Assembly (NCBI GenBank): GCA_032622095.1
Contig: CP136067.1
Span: 44,807,549 to 44,871,548, forward strand
Length of the DNA stretch: 64,000 nt
Reading direction: 5' to 3'
DNA from: Siphonodentalium dalli
Taxonomy: Eukaryota; Mollusca; Scaphopoda; Gadilida; Siphonodentaliidae
The notes beneath the pieces are model-generated. The model was given only the letters and a program-made list of their open reading frames with translations. It made no database searches and was not told the origin of the DNA. A program made the position numbers and the translations under genes. This document shows positions 12,206 through 23,901 of this stretch, one piece after another. The stretch's first letter is position 1. Every line of letters starts with the position of its first letter.

Positions 12206-12686
12206 CAGTAATGCCCAAAGTAATTGACCACTTAACCACATCAGACTTATTGGTAATTTTTCAGGATTTAAAATCCTGAAAAATAACAAATAATTCTGCT
12301 CTGGTTAAGTGGTCGATTACTTTGAACATTACTGTATGAGGATTGAGTTATCATTAAACCTCAAATCCTTATATTAGTTACAGTAATGCCCAAAGTAATT
12401 GACCACTTAACCACAGCAGAATTATGGGTATTTTTTCAGCATTTCAAAAATCCTGATAAATTACCCATTATTCTGCTGTGCTTAAGTGGTCAATTACTTT
12501 GAACATTACTGTATGATGATTGAGTTATCATTAAACCTCAAATCCTTATATTGGTTACAGTAATGCCCAAAGTAATTGACCACTTAACCACAGCATAATT
12601 ATGGGTAATTTTTCAGGATTTAAAATCATGAAAAAATACCCATAATTTTGCTGTGGTTAAGTGATCAATTACTTTGGACATTACTG
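12206..12686. mobile_element. Three tandem mariner-like MITE copies
   Basis: Three fold-back units lie at 12206-12334, 12381-12511 and 12558-12686. Each starts CAGTAATGCCCAAAGTAATT and ends with the near-complement (ATTACTTT...ACATTACTG), and each is flanked by TA on both sides. The roughly 45-bp spacers are also similar (TCATTAAACCTCAAATCC), giving a 175-177 bp period. TA flanks with CAGT-type ends fit non-autonomous Tc1/mariner elements. The same family occurs at 39592-39766 and as half copies elsewhere. The array shows that a MITE plus flank was duplicated as a tandem unit. Confidence 0.85.
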
Positions 12687-12939
12687 TATGTAGATGGAGT
12701 TAAACCTCTCAACAGTGTGTTGGGGATTTGGATCTTGACTTGGGACCTTTGGGTTTTAACACAACAAATGCGCGTACACCTTATACACAAATTTCTTGGT
12801 TTTTCTTGGATAAGATGAGTTTGAAGCCTGCTAACATTTCAAAATGTTGTCAGTTTTGTATTCTCTGCAGTGGAACTCGACGCATTGAAGCAAAAGTTAC
12901 AAGAGATAAAATGTGTACGTAACGAGACTATAATACAAA

Positions 12940-14090
12940 TGAAAAAATAAATTCAGGGAGGGGTGGGCGATACAGGGAACTAAGGGTTGAACCAATATAA
13001 ATTTATAGAGCGATAATGACCAATGTTGACATATTATGCATCTCAACTCTACTGAACATTGCAACAAGGCTATAAAATAGGGGGTGTCAGAATCTTAGTC
13101 ATCTCTATTCTCTATATAGTGCCAGAATAGTCATTTATGGACTTCTATAAGATGTTGGGTTGGTACGTTATATGGACTCGGAGAAAAAAGGGTTTGTACC
13201 GATGTTGCCATGTAATGTATCGCGACTGTATTAAAGCAGCAATTACATAAAATGGGGGGGGGGTATGAAATTATCTCTATCTCTATAGATGGCACCAGGT
13301 TTATATAGAAAGGAATAGCAATTGATATACGTATACGGTATACTATAGTAATACCATAGACATATAAGTACAAGTATCACGCGATAAAATATTAAGTAAC
13401 GTGACTATAGCGATGAAAAAATTAAATAAATTGGACCGGGATTAGAGGTTGGGTTGGTTATATGTGGATAATTGGATATGGAATTCATACCGATGAAACG
13501 ATACAAATTAGTGGAACGATAAAGACCAATGTTGACACTTAGTCAGGCTACGCGGGAGAAAATAGGGGTTGATACGATAGTCCGAAATAAATTTGTCGGG
13601 TGATAATGACCAATGTTGACGTATAAAGTAACGCGACTGTACTGTCGCACAATTATCAGATATAACGGTCAAATATGGACTCTAGTGCCCAATATGGAAC
13701 AGCTCAGAAAACATTTGCACGGCCCTAAAATTTGGCAATTGGCATCTGTCATATACAAATCGATTTATGTCGATAAATCTCTTATTTTTCAAAATGTTTA
13801 GCTCACACTTGGTGTGTGTGAGTGGGATACTTATATATTCCTAAAATGACAGGGTACAGCACGTAATTATTTTTTAGATCGAAGAAATGATTTTTTTTCG
13901 ATGATAAAATTTAACACAGGATTTCCCATTAAAATCGATTTATGTCTACAAAACTGTCATTTTTCAAAATTTTGAGTTGAAATTTGGTGTGTATGTGTGT
14001 AATACTTATATATTCTTAAAATGACAGAGTTCAGCGCGTAATTATGTTTTAGATGGAAGAAATTGAATTTGTTTTCGATAATAAATTTAC
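12940..14090. repeat. Degenerate and tandem duplicated non-coding blocks
   Basis: GACCAATGTTGAC recurs at about 13019, 13529 and 13608 inside diverged similar contexts. A clearer tandem duplication spans 13757-14090. CGATTTATGTC, TTTTTCAAAAT, CTTATATATTC, AAAATGACAG and GTAATTATTTTTTAGAT recur 175 bp later with moderate divergence. No coding sequence seen. Confidence 0.65.
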
Positions 14091-14633
14091 ACTACAGCGT
14101 GGACCGTGGACGGGTCATCGAGTAGACGCATTTTATAAACAGGCTTTTGTCAATTGCCATTTTGGTCAAACTAAACCCTTTTCGACCGGGACAGCAGATC
14201 AGAATAGTAGCTAAGATGTATTTAGATAGAATTATCAAAAGAATTTGACCGATTCGGGTGCAGTTTAAGAGAATCGAGTGGAGAAATCTTGGTGATAATT
14301 CCATAAAATAAAGATGGCGGAGAATCACAATGAAACTACCCACAATTCACTTCACTACACCAGGGGTTCGCAATGGGTTACACATTATTTTCAGTCTATC
14401 AATTATTTATATTTTCAACAACAAGTGACTTTAAGTTTACAATTTTAGCCTATCCTGACTCTATCGATACGATTTATCATATTTTCATAAACATATTATA
14501 CAATTTCGGCATCTACGTGATTCTATCGGTACGATTGAGTAAGGTACAAAAATTCTCCAAGAATACATTCGTCCTGTCCACCACACAATATCAAAATCAC
14601 CGAAACTAGATACACCACCATGTGGCGTAATGA

Positions 14634-14850
14634 ATGTTAATGCAAATGGTATGCGGGATTATCGCCCGAGGTCCGAATTGATGTTCAACAACGAACGTCA
14701 GCCAATAAGAAGACAGACAATAGAATGCCTGCAAATAATTCGCACCAGAATGTCAGTGGTGACTCAGATTTACAAAAAGACTTGATTATGTTTACAAATC
14801 AACTTCTTAAATTTTCAGATGTCATCAGTAGGAAATTTTTAAATTGTTAA
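14634..14850 (+). pseudogene. Possible LINE ORF remnant upstream of ORF2
   Basis: Two overlapping frames look more coding-like than their surroundings: a 54-codon frame from the ATG at about 14634 (MNVNANGMRDYRPRSELMF) and, one frame away, MPANNSHQNVSGDSDLQKDL ending at about 14850. Joining them would need a frameshift. Position just before the LINE endonuclease suggests a decayed ORF1 or ORF2 leader, but no domain is recognisable. Confidence 0.3.
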
Positions 14851-15094
14851 TATACATGTTGATATTGCGTTACAATAGTTGAATGTCGCTACACAAATTA
14901 CATAGACTTGTGCATAATCATAAAATCCGTATATGCTGAATTCAATAGGTTTTGACAACAAGCTACCGGAAAAACGTTTTATCTTTCAAAATCTAATCTC
15001 ATCTAAGATGATAGATTATTTCAATTTTAAGCTTATCTAAAATTTAAACAATATTGTACAAGAAACAGTTTTTGGTGTATTAAGTTTTTCGAAA

Positions 15095-18000
15095 TTGTCT
15101 CCGGTGATCCATCGAGATAGAGCAAACATGACGTATCATATACATTTACAATCTTCCAATGTGAAAAATATATGCTATACTTCGTGGAATGCACAAGGCC
15201 TAGTCAATAAAATTGAAGACCAAGAGTTCATTGCACATCTTGATCGATACGATTTCATAACAATAACCGAAACATGGCATAAAGATGTTGCATCAATACA
15301 TTTACCGGGATACCACTGTGTTGATCTATCTCGTATAGGTAAAACTGTAAGAGGTGGTATCGCATTTTTCTGCCGAGTTAAATATCAGAAATTCATCAAA
15401 GGAATAAATCACGTGCAATATTTCGCACTAAGCGTAGAATTTGATGGCAAAATATTTGGTTTGGATACAAATATTATGTTTATATCAGTATATATACCGC
15501 CTCAAAATTGAAGTTACTGGAAAACGAATGATAGGAAAGATTATTTTTTTTCAGATATTGGAACAATATTTAACAAACTTAGAATCTGATAAACTAATTA
15601 TATTGGGAGGTGATTTTAATGCAAGAACAGGGGGAGGCCCGATTATGTTGCATACGACGAGGACAATTATATTCCTCTTCCCGAAAACTATACATTTGAC
15701 TCTATGAAGGACAGAGCAACCTTAGATAAAGAATGCAATACATTTGGAAAATGTTTACTTTCAATGTGTAAATCGACTGGATTACGGATAATAAATGGTA
15801 GGAAGTTTGGAGATTCGCTCGGAAGCTTTACCAGCTACAATTATAACGGCGCGAGCACAGTCGACTATATATTGATACATGAACGATATTTATCCGATAT
15901 TACTTACTTCTGTATTAAATCTGCAATTGACTTTTACGACCATTGTCAACTTTCAATACATTTGAAATTAAAGTTGTTCACTGTAAACAACAAAAAATTT
16001 AATAGCAGGTTATATATAACCAGTTTTATGTTTGAGAAGATCTGGCGAGCGGTACCCGATTAGGTCCGCAGAAAGTTTCGGTCACTACGGTACAAATTAT
16101 ATTTAGACCTCTGGTCACGTGGGCGTTCTTTCTTATCAACCACGACCAGCTACCAGTAAGACCTGTTTTCGACTTGACAAGATTCTTTCAAAGTTATGTA
16201 GCACAAAACAATAAGAAAGTCAAATACACATCCTGGCATCGGAAATTGTTTTCTTGCCCCTCCCTCCCACCCAGGTTATTTTTGTTATGTTTTTATGATC
16301 AGGTGTTATCCTGTCTGTTACATTTGTACTATTGTATGTTGGTGGGGCGCTTTTTTGGTGCCCCACCTTCACATTATTATTATTTCGGCTGTTTAAGCCA
16401 AATTAATTAAACAGCCATTGAACGAGAAATTGTCTCCTGTTTTGTGAACAAGCAAATCCCTCCTTGGGCTCAATATTATGTAGTCACAGAATATTTATTT
16501 AGCCATCTTCTCAGGGCATAAATATATTTACAAAGAGTCTAACTTTACAACGAAATGGTGTGCGGAGAGTGCGTGTAAGGCGAAGAGAGCCTTCTCTCAA
16601 AATATTATTCAAAATAAAATTAATCAATATAGATCAAACAAATATCCGGCGGATGCTTGTGGCTCGGAAATGGCGACGCGTGATCTTAGAGTGATACTCA
16701 CATCAATTAATAATGCTTCGACGAAGAGAGTTAATGTTAACAAAAATAAAAAGAGGAAAAAGAGAGCTTGGTTTGATGATAGGTGCAAACAGTTGAAGAA
16801 AGACATGGAAAGTGCTATAGGGGAAATGAAGAAAATGCCATATGACAAATCGTTAATTTTGCGATTTTTTAATGCGAAAAAGGCATACAAGAAACAAACA
16901 AAATTAAAATCTAGAATCTTTTATCAGGGCATTTCCGAAAAATTAACTAATCTTGAAACCATTGACCCTTCAGAATATTGGAGAATAATAAACAGTCTTC
17001 GGTCGAAAAAAGATAGCTCTGATAATTTAAATCCAGATGAAACTGTTTTTTTTCAAACAGTTACTATGTCCAAGAGTAAATAGTCCATCAAATGAATTAT
17101 TACCACCGTATAACGTAAAAGTGCCCCTCAGCGACAAACCCATGGCGTCCTCAGAAATATTAAATGCTTTGAAACAGCTAAAAAATAAGAAATCCTCAGG
17201 ATCAGACAACATTTCAAATGAATTATTGAAGACAATTGTCCCAATTATTATTGATGACGTTACAAAGCTTTTCAATCATATTTTAGAATCAGGGCACTAT
17301 CCCAGATCTTGGAGTGAATCACAAATAAAAACATTGCACAAAAAAGGTGACAGGCATGATCCAAATAATTATAGGCCAATTGCTCTTAGTAGCAATTTTG
17401 GCAAACTTTTCAATAAGGTCTTAAACACGAGAATAAATTCCCATTTGGAAGACAATGGTCTAATAAGTGATAATCAGTTTGGATTCAGACAGCAACGAAG
17501 CACGACTGACAGTGTGTTCATTTTACGAACGATAACTAACAAGTACAAAACAATTAAAAAACCTATGCATGCTGTGTTTGTGGACTTTCGGAAAGCTTTT
17601 GTCTCAGTAGATAGGTCGATACTATTTGAAAACTTAAAAGGATTGGAATACACGGGCAACTTTTGAAGATATATGCCTCAAGTTATTATTCAGTCAAAAC
17701 GTCTGCCGGTATTGGTCCCTCAATTCTATCGACTACAGGCGTTAGACAAGGGTATTCCTTGTCACCGACATTATTCAAAGTTTTCATAGATGATATAAGT
17801 TCAATTTTTGACAGATCCTGTGACCCAGTCCATGTGAACGGACGCTCACTCAATCATCTCCTTTTTGCAGATGATTTGGTAATGTTCTCGGAATCACAAA
17901 GTGGTTTACAAACATGTATTAAAACATTAGAAGAATATGCAATAAATAATAATCTTCAAATAAATTCTGAAAAAACAAAATGCATGGTCTTTCGACAACG

Positions 18001-19047
18001 TAAAGTTAAAACAGATACTTTATATCATATTGGAGATATACAATTGGAAATGGCAGACGAGTATAAATACTTAGGTGTTACATTAAGTTCTACTGGGAGG
18101 ATGAAAAAAACACAGGAAAACATAAGTTCAAAAGCAATCAAAGCTATGTATTTCTTAACAAAGTCAATAAAGTCACTGATAAACTTAACTCTAAGTACAA
18201 AATGTAAGCTATTCGATAAACTTATTAAACCCATTCTGTTAAAGGTTGTGAAGTTTGGTCAACTGATCTAAATTTTCGTTGTACTGATAATAACCCTTGT
18301 GAACAAGCACACCTGGAATTCTGTAAACGAATATTAGGTATAAACCAGAAAGCATCTAACCATGCTTCTAGCGGTTCCCAATAACCAATGACGCGATTGT
18401 TCAGCTTTTCAAATATATGAATAGAATCTCGCAAATAAAAGATGCAGGTATACTTTCTGACTCATTAAAGTGTACATTACCCGACACTTGGATGCAAATT
18501 TTAGCAACATATAACATAAAAGTTAATGACATCGGAAAACTAATTGCAAATGAAAATATATAGCGAATGATTTGAAATCAAGACATATCGAGAAATTTAT
18601 ACGCGATATATACGATGATGAAAAATCGTCTGGAGCAAATAAGCTTCGTACGTATAGATCTATTAAGGATAAGTATATAATGGAGCCTTTCCTCGAACAT
18701 ACACGATGCCACGAAGCGCGAGAAATGTTTACAAGACTTCGTATTAGTAATCACAATTTGGAAATAGAAAAAGGTAGACATAAACAACCGAAAACCCCAG
18801 ATTGTGTACAATGTGCGATCAGGCGCGTGTTGAAACTGAATATCATTTTGTCATCGAGTGTAGTGCATACTCTGATCTCAGGGCAAGACTATTTCGAAAT
18901 ATTCAAGAAAATAAGGGTGAATATTTAAAAATGAGCGATAGTGAAAAATTTCAAACGATTATGAGAAATGATGAAGCAAAGATTATAAATACCGTATGTA
19001 ACATGATCCGGTTGTTCTTTCTCAGAAGGGGGTCTTTGAAAGTTTAG
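15095..19047 (+). pseudogene. LINE ORF2 (endonuclease + reverse transcriptase), frameshifted
   Basis: Fragments in changing frames cover one ORF2. 15095-15511 and 15441-15707 give the apurinic-like endonuclease start (YTSWNAQGLVNKI, ITETWH, LGGDFNART). 15704-16063 gives its C-terminal half (GSFTSYNYNGASTVDYIL). 16670-17083 is the linker (KKRAWFDDRCKQLKKDMESA). 17037-17666 and 17663-18271 are the reverse transcriptase, with NYRPIALSS, DNQFGFRQQRSTTDS, VDFRKAFVSVD, GVRQGYSLSPTLF and the catalytic FADD (LLFADDLVMFSE). 18572-18928 and 18802-19047 give the C-terminal domain, with a zinc-knuckle-like C-x2-C-x8-H-x4-C arrangement (CTMCDQARVETEYHFVIEC). Layout and motifs fit a CR1/L2-type LINE. At least five frame changes and an internal insertion make it inactive. 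Confidence 0.85.
16064..16470. mobile_element. Insertion splitting the LINE ORF2
   Basis: ORF2 similarity stops near 16035-16063 and resumes near 16480 with the linker (sequence encoding a KWCAESACKAKRAF-like stretch). The intervening 400 bp has no frame and contains two small hairpins: GGTGGGGC...GCCCCACC at 16341-16367 and GGCTGTTTAA...TTAAACAGCC at 16387-16416. I cannot assign it to a family or define exact ends. Confidence 0.5.
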
Positions 19048-19225
19048 TATATTATAGTGATAAACACGAGAAGTTATTGGTGGTAGTTGAATGACGATGC
19101 ATCAAACAGTTATTGAACACAATTTATTTTCGTTCGTATTTACATGTTTTAAGTTTTAATTCATTTTGTAACTTGCAACTGCCTATATGTCTGGTGTATT
19201 GCAATAAATATTCTATTCTATTCAT
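19048..19225 (+). other. 3' tail of the LINE
   Basis: The non-coding tail after the last ORF2 codon ends in CAATAAATATTCTATTCTAT. An AATAAA-like signal with a short ATTCT repeat is typical of the 3' end of CR1/L2-like LINEs. The family assignment is inference. Confidence 0.55.
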
Positions 19226-19768
19226 ATGGAATGTTATAGTCTCTTGGCGCCCGTCTTGCAGTTGAGTGTGACATTCTCAACTCTAAACATATTATCAATT
19301 CTGAATTATCAATAAAGAAACTAATAGTTAATTTTTACTGTATGCGTATGAGCGTGTTGGTGGATGGTGTTTGAGGTGATGTTATAACATTAAGAGCAGG
19401 CAATTGATGTATTGATGCCAGTATATTTACATACTAAGTGTTGTCATCACTAAATCCAGCATTCTGATTGGTCGGCGCCCACGTGGCTAGTTGCAGTTAT
19501 TTCTCGGTGAATGCGTAACGCCTCATAACACCAAGCTAATAACACCATCGATACGTCATTAGGTTTGGAAAGACGAACGCGTAATGTTTTGGGCGCATTT
19601 GGACTCGCGCAGGATTGACTTAATACATCATCGGGTTTCAATATGAAGAGAAATTGTTCCTATTAACTTTTGGCAAGGGTGCTATTGGGTATTTTGGGCT
19701 GATCTTGTCACGATACACTTTTCGATTTAAATATATTTACAAAAGTGGCTTTCTCGCTAAATGTATAT

Positions 19769-19938
19769 AAATATAAGGATTAACTGTCATGTGGACTATT
19801 TTTATGGAGATGTAACGGTGAGGTAAGTGGACATAACTTGTATGTAAAACCCTTCGGGTTTTACACAAGTTATGTCCACTTACCTCACCGTTACATCTCC
19901 ATAAAAACAGTCCACATGACAGTTAATCCTTATATATT
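19769..19938. repeat. Large hairpin, about 80-bp arms
   Basis: Arms run from ATATAAGGATTAACTGTCAT to ATGACAGTTAATCCTTATAT. They are almost perfectly complementary through TGGAGATGTAACGGTGAGG and GTGGACATAACTTGT. The centre AAACCCTTCGGGTTTT is itself palindromic, so nearly the whole 170 bp pairs. Flanks show no clear target duplication. Confidence 0.9.
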
Positions 19939-21689
19939 GTTTCGCGATTCCCACAGATTCCCATGGAAATATTGTTCATAATGTGGATGCGTTTCAGCGT
20001 TTGATACCACGTACAGTACAATTTCGATTTACATTTCCCCAAAGAAAATTACAGTGATTTTGTATAGCACTTTTGGATATCAATTTCTTCATGATTTACG
20101 GGTAATCACACCTAATTTGCATGACATTCAACGGCCAGACTGTTATATCGCACTCTTGAGTAATATAGTTTTATAGCATTTGGAAATACCGCATCCATGA
20201 ATAAATGATGTTATCATTATAATTTGGCAAACATCTATATATATACTATATGGTACTAATCTGCGAATTAATGGCAAAGATATTGTCGTTTGGTGGTGTT
20301 AGAGAATAGGAAAATAAATAGCGATCGTTGTTGAACATTTCCCTTTAGGGGGAGTATTTAATTATAAAGAGCGTACATATCCTCCTTTCGCAATGCATAA
20401 GACATAATTTGCTCTTCAATCTGGATAATATTGTTTAGACCAAAACGTGTACAGTGCGAGCGTCGATCACTTCCATGGAGTCAAATAACATAATTAGTAA
20501 ATGAGACTGTGTGTCACCTACGAAAATTAGTGCACAGTCGGAAGCCTGAATGAATGCCTCAATAATATCCACGAGATTCCATTCAAATCAAATATATGAG
20601 GCGTGGAATAGCGAACACGATTTATACTACCGTTTATGGCCCGATAGACATATTATAGGTCTTTGTATATTGGTCTATTACACATTGTTATGTATGAGCC
20701 ACTTGAGTATATATGTCAACTGTTTGATTAGCTCGCGCATGTTTGTCCGTTGTCGACAATATGTGGGATAATCAACCACACAATGGATTAACTCCTAATT
20801 CCATATCGTCACATGGCAAAAGTTGCTGTATAATAAGATGGTTTAGCAGGGTTACCAACTGAAACATATCTGGAATTATACACACGAATATCAGTAAGTA
20901 TTACTATTATAATATTATATATATGGCCGTACAAGTCTGTTCTGATAATTGCAAGAAATAAGTAGGGCTAGGGTACACCTTCAAGACATATTATGGACTT
21001 GTTCAGGTGCATGGAAGTGATAAGTTAGCATTCAGGCGCTATGCCAAATGTAGAAACGTAGCATTCTAATAACGTCGCCGAAAATCTCAAACAAATCGAC
21101 CGTACCACTCCGTACAAAACGTCGCCTAAACTACGAGCAATTAGGCATATTTACTTCTTGATTCGGGACGTAACTTTCGGCGATAAACTAAGGCAAACGA
21201 TTTCGCCACCGAGAGTGACTGCATTTAATTAATATTTAATATTGACGGTGAGTGTGTGTAAATTTCGATATATTATTTGTAAAAATAACTACTTTGAGCA
21301 AGATTATTTATCCACTTCTATATGATCACCCTACCGGAGTGTTTCACATCAATTTAAGACTTGTTTATAGTTTAATATCACTGGCATAATGAACTTATTA
21401 TCTAAATATTTCCCTCAATAATGCTTAAACTATAAACATTATATTCAACTTGAAAAAAGCCACTATATAGAATGGCCGCAAGCTTGTGATATTAAACTAT
21501 AACAAATCTTAATGTGCATCCTAATTTTTCTTTAAACTATTATCATATTAGTGAGTTTCAACAGCTAGTTCAAAGGCAATGAAAAACGGGTTCAATGATG
21601 TTATTTTTGGAGTGTTTGTTTTTCAAATTACATTAATATGCACACGGGTGAGCCCGACTTGAATGGCATCAATTGGTCAAATTGGTATA

Positions 21690-21920
21690 TATATATATAA
21701 ATGGATTCTCTCAGTCAGTTAAAAAGTGTACATCGGAATGGTATATTATTTATTTAGAGGGATGTTAAGGAAAGCAGATGACAGATAAACAAATATGCAG
21801 AAGGAGCCCTAATTATTGAGTGAAATGTTTAGATAATAAGTTCAACATTTGTTAAATTTATTATCTGAACATTTCTTGCGGGTATAACTACTCATCAATG
21901 ATGCTTTAGTATTGAAAGGG
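21690..21920. mobile_element. TTAA-flanked MITE, second family (copy 1)
   Basis: The right end TTTAGTATTGAAAGGG is followed by TTAA (21921-21924). An internal hairpin, GTTTAGATAATAAGTTCAAC...TTTATTATCTGAACATTT, is shared with 26791-27047 and 25130-25330. The left end is degraded, so the start is approximate. Confidence 0.65.
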
Positions 21921-22885
21921 TTAATACATGGGTACATTATTGAATTTCTGAGTTCATGCATGGGGCTCATTATGCCGTAACTGTTAGCAAGGCATATTTG
22001 CAAAAAAATATGAAAACTAAAACTGAAATGAATATCCGCCCTATAGGCATACCGCCCCAACCTGGGACCCGTTACCAGAAAGTACCAGAAAGTAGTGATT
22101 GTATTTTGGCCTGATCATCGGAAAGGTAGCCACATGGAAGAGATTATATTTCCAAAGTGCCGTTGCTTAGGCCTATATGACTCCACATAGATGGCGATAT
22201 TCTCCACAAAATAATGGATGGGCATCAACCTACTTTGTCGTGCATGCACAATGTAGCTGTTAATACTAATCGATGTCTGACTTGGCCCACGGGAGGACTC
22301 GAATGTCAGTTTACTTGCACTTGGTGCACGGAACTCGAATATATCAATCCGCAACGTTACCCATGTGTGTATTTAAATCGGCGTTCTTGTGTACAAAAAT
22401 ACAATCGCGAACGGTGGGTTACGAGGCCTATCCGACGAATCAAACAATGAGAACAAATACACGAACATGGAAGTAATAACCGGCGAATATGACGTCACTG
22501 TGTACCTGGTTTGTTATCAGTTATATGAATTAAACCACATGGCGGTTTGCGCTCCAAAATACACCTAATTATATGCGTTTATTTTTTTAATTTTACCTGT
22601 ATCGATATAGGTCTACTAGAACTACCTTTCTACCGGCATGTGTATGTCCCAGAAAGACGCATCGAAGTCATAAAAAAATACAACGTTGAACACGGTGTTT
22701 GAGTCCCAAATCACAATGGCCATGTGGAACAGAAAACAGAAAAGAGCGTTCCGTGTTAGTTTATTCCTAATATGGAAACAATAAAGAGCGTTTGTTTCAC
22801 TTCTGTACGGGGTATTGTTGTGGCCATGACAATAATTTTTCTGATCATTTGAAGGCGGTATATCAATATATTTCGTGCATTTTTC

Positions 22886-22982
22886 CACAGGCCCCTGGGG
22901 CAAATTACTAAAATACCAATATAGACTATACCACTGGTAAAGTCTATATTGGTATTTTAGTAATTTCGCCCAGGGGCCTGTG
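22886..22982. mobile_element. hAT-like hairpin MITE with 8-bp TSD
   Basis: The element starts CACAGGCCCCTGGG and ends CCCAGGGGCCTGTG, with about 40-bp arms (AAATTACTAAAATACCAATA and complement) and a short centre. The flanks are CATTTTTC at 22878-22885 and 22983-22990, an exact 8-bp direct repeat. CA-type ends with 8-bp duplications fit the hAT superfamily. Confidence 0.8.
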
Positions 22983-23901
22983 CATTTTTCAACCTATGTT
23001 ATACCTCTTTCCAAATTACGTAGACAAAATTTGGAAGCTCGAATGAGCCATGCCCGTTTAAACATATTTATTTGTCTGAACGTTTTATATAGTTTCCGGA
23101 GTATAAAATAATAAAAATGAGTCGAAGACACCGGTCCGGAAACGCTTCTATCAATTAATATTATTTTCATATCGATATTTTCTTATATAATGCGATAATA
23201 AATTGGAACATTTTTGTTTTGTTACTAATTTTAGATAGAGTTATCCGGCATGCTACGCTCCGAATGGACGCGAGCCGAACAATGTCCCTAATTAATTGTG
23301 TTTATATTATACCAGAACATTCGAAATTTTAAAATCAATATCAATTGATAGATGAGGTTCTGGACATGCAGGGGTCTTCGATAGGTATTTGTTATTTTCT
23401 ACTCAGGAAACTATATATAACTTGTTATGGAAATAAATAGACCATCTTTAATTCCTACCCTCCCATTCGTCATTACACTGATGATAAATATAACGGCCAG
23501 GCTGTCCTCGTGTACGTGTTCTCTGTACCAGTGGGTACAGATTACGTATCTTTTCTTGGTGGTCAACCACTTTCGACCGCTCAAGAAAGTGGACTCAAAC
23601 ACAGTCACCTCTGAAATTCACCCCAACACCCAAATATATACAAATATACAGTGTCATGGTCAAATCGGAATGGCGGTGTGAATAATTGCGCGAGCCAAGC
23701 ACTGGAATATGCGAAAACAACACAACATTTGATAATGTATAGGGCCTTGCATGGGTGTACATCAATCTGCCAACCTCGGTGATTTCCGTACTAAAATATT
23801 CTACTATTTCTTCCAAGAACGATAATCTGAGAAGTTGCGATTGGGGTGTTCATGTGTGGTGATGAAATCGAATGAATTCCTTTAGTATTTTCTGTTTTCA
23901 G

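Larger units (their letters stand above)
19226..23901. other. Non-coding stretch with hairpin elements
   Basis: No gene recognised. Open frames are short and unremarkable. The stretch contains a 170-bp hairpin, a TTAA-family element near 21.7-21.9 kb, and an 8-bp-TSD hairpin element at 22.9 kb. Exons upstream of the unrecognised gene at 23902 may be hidden here, but I could not support any. Confidence 0.5.

Noticed and set aside
16174-16410. 78-codon open frame inside the LINE ORF2
   Set aside because: It lies in the unassigned insertion, is hydrophobic by base composition and crosses two hairpins.
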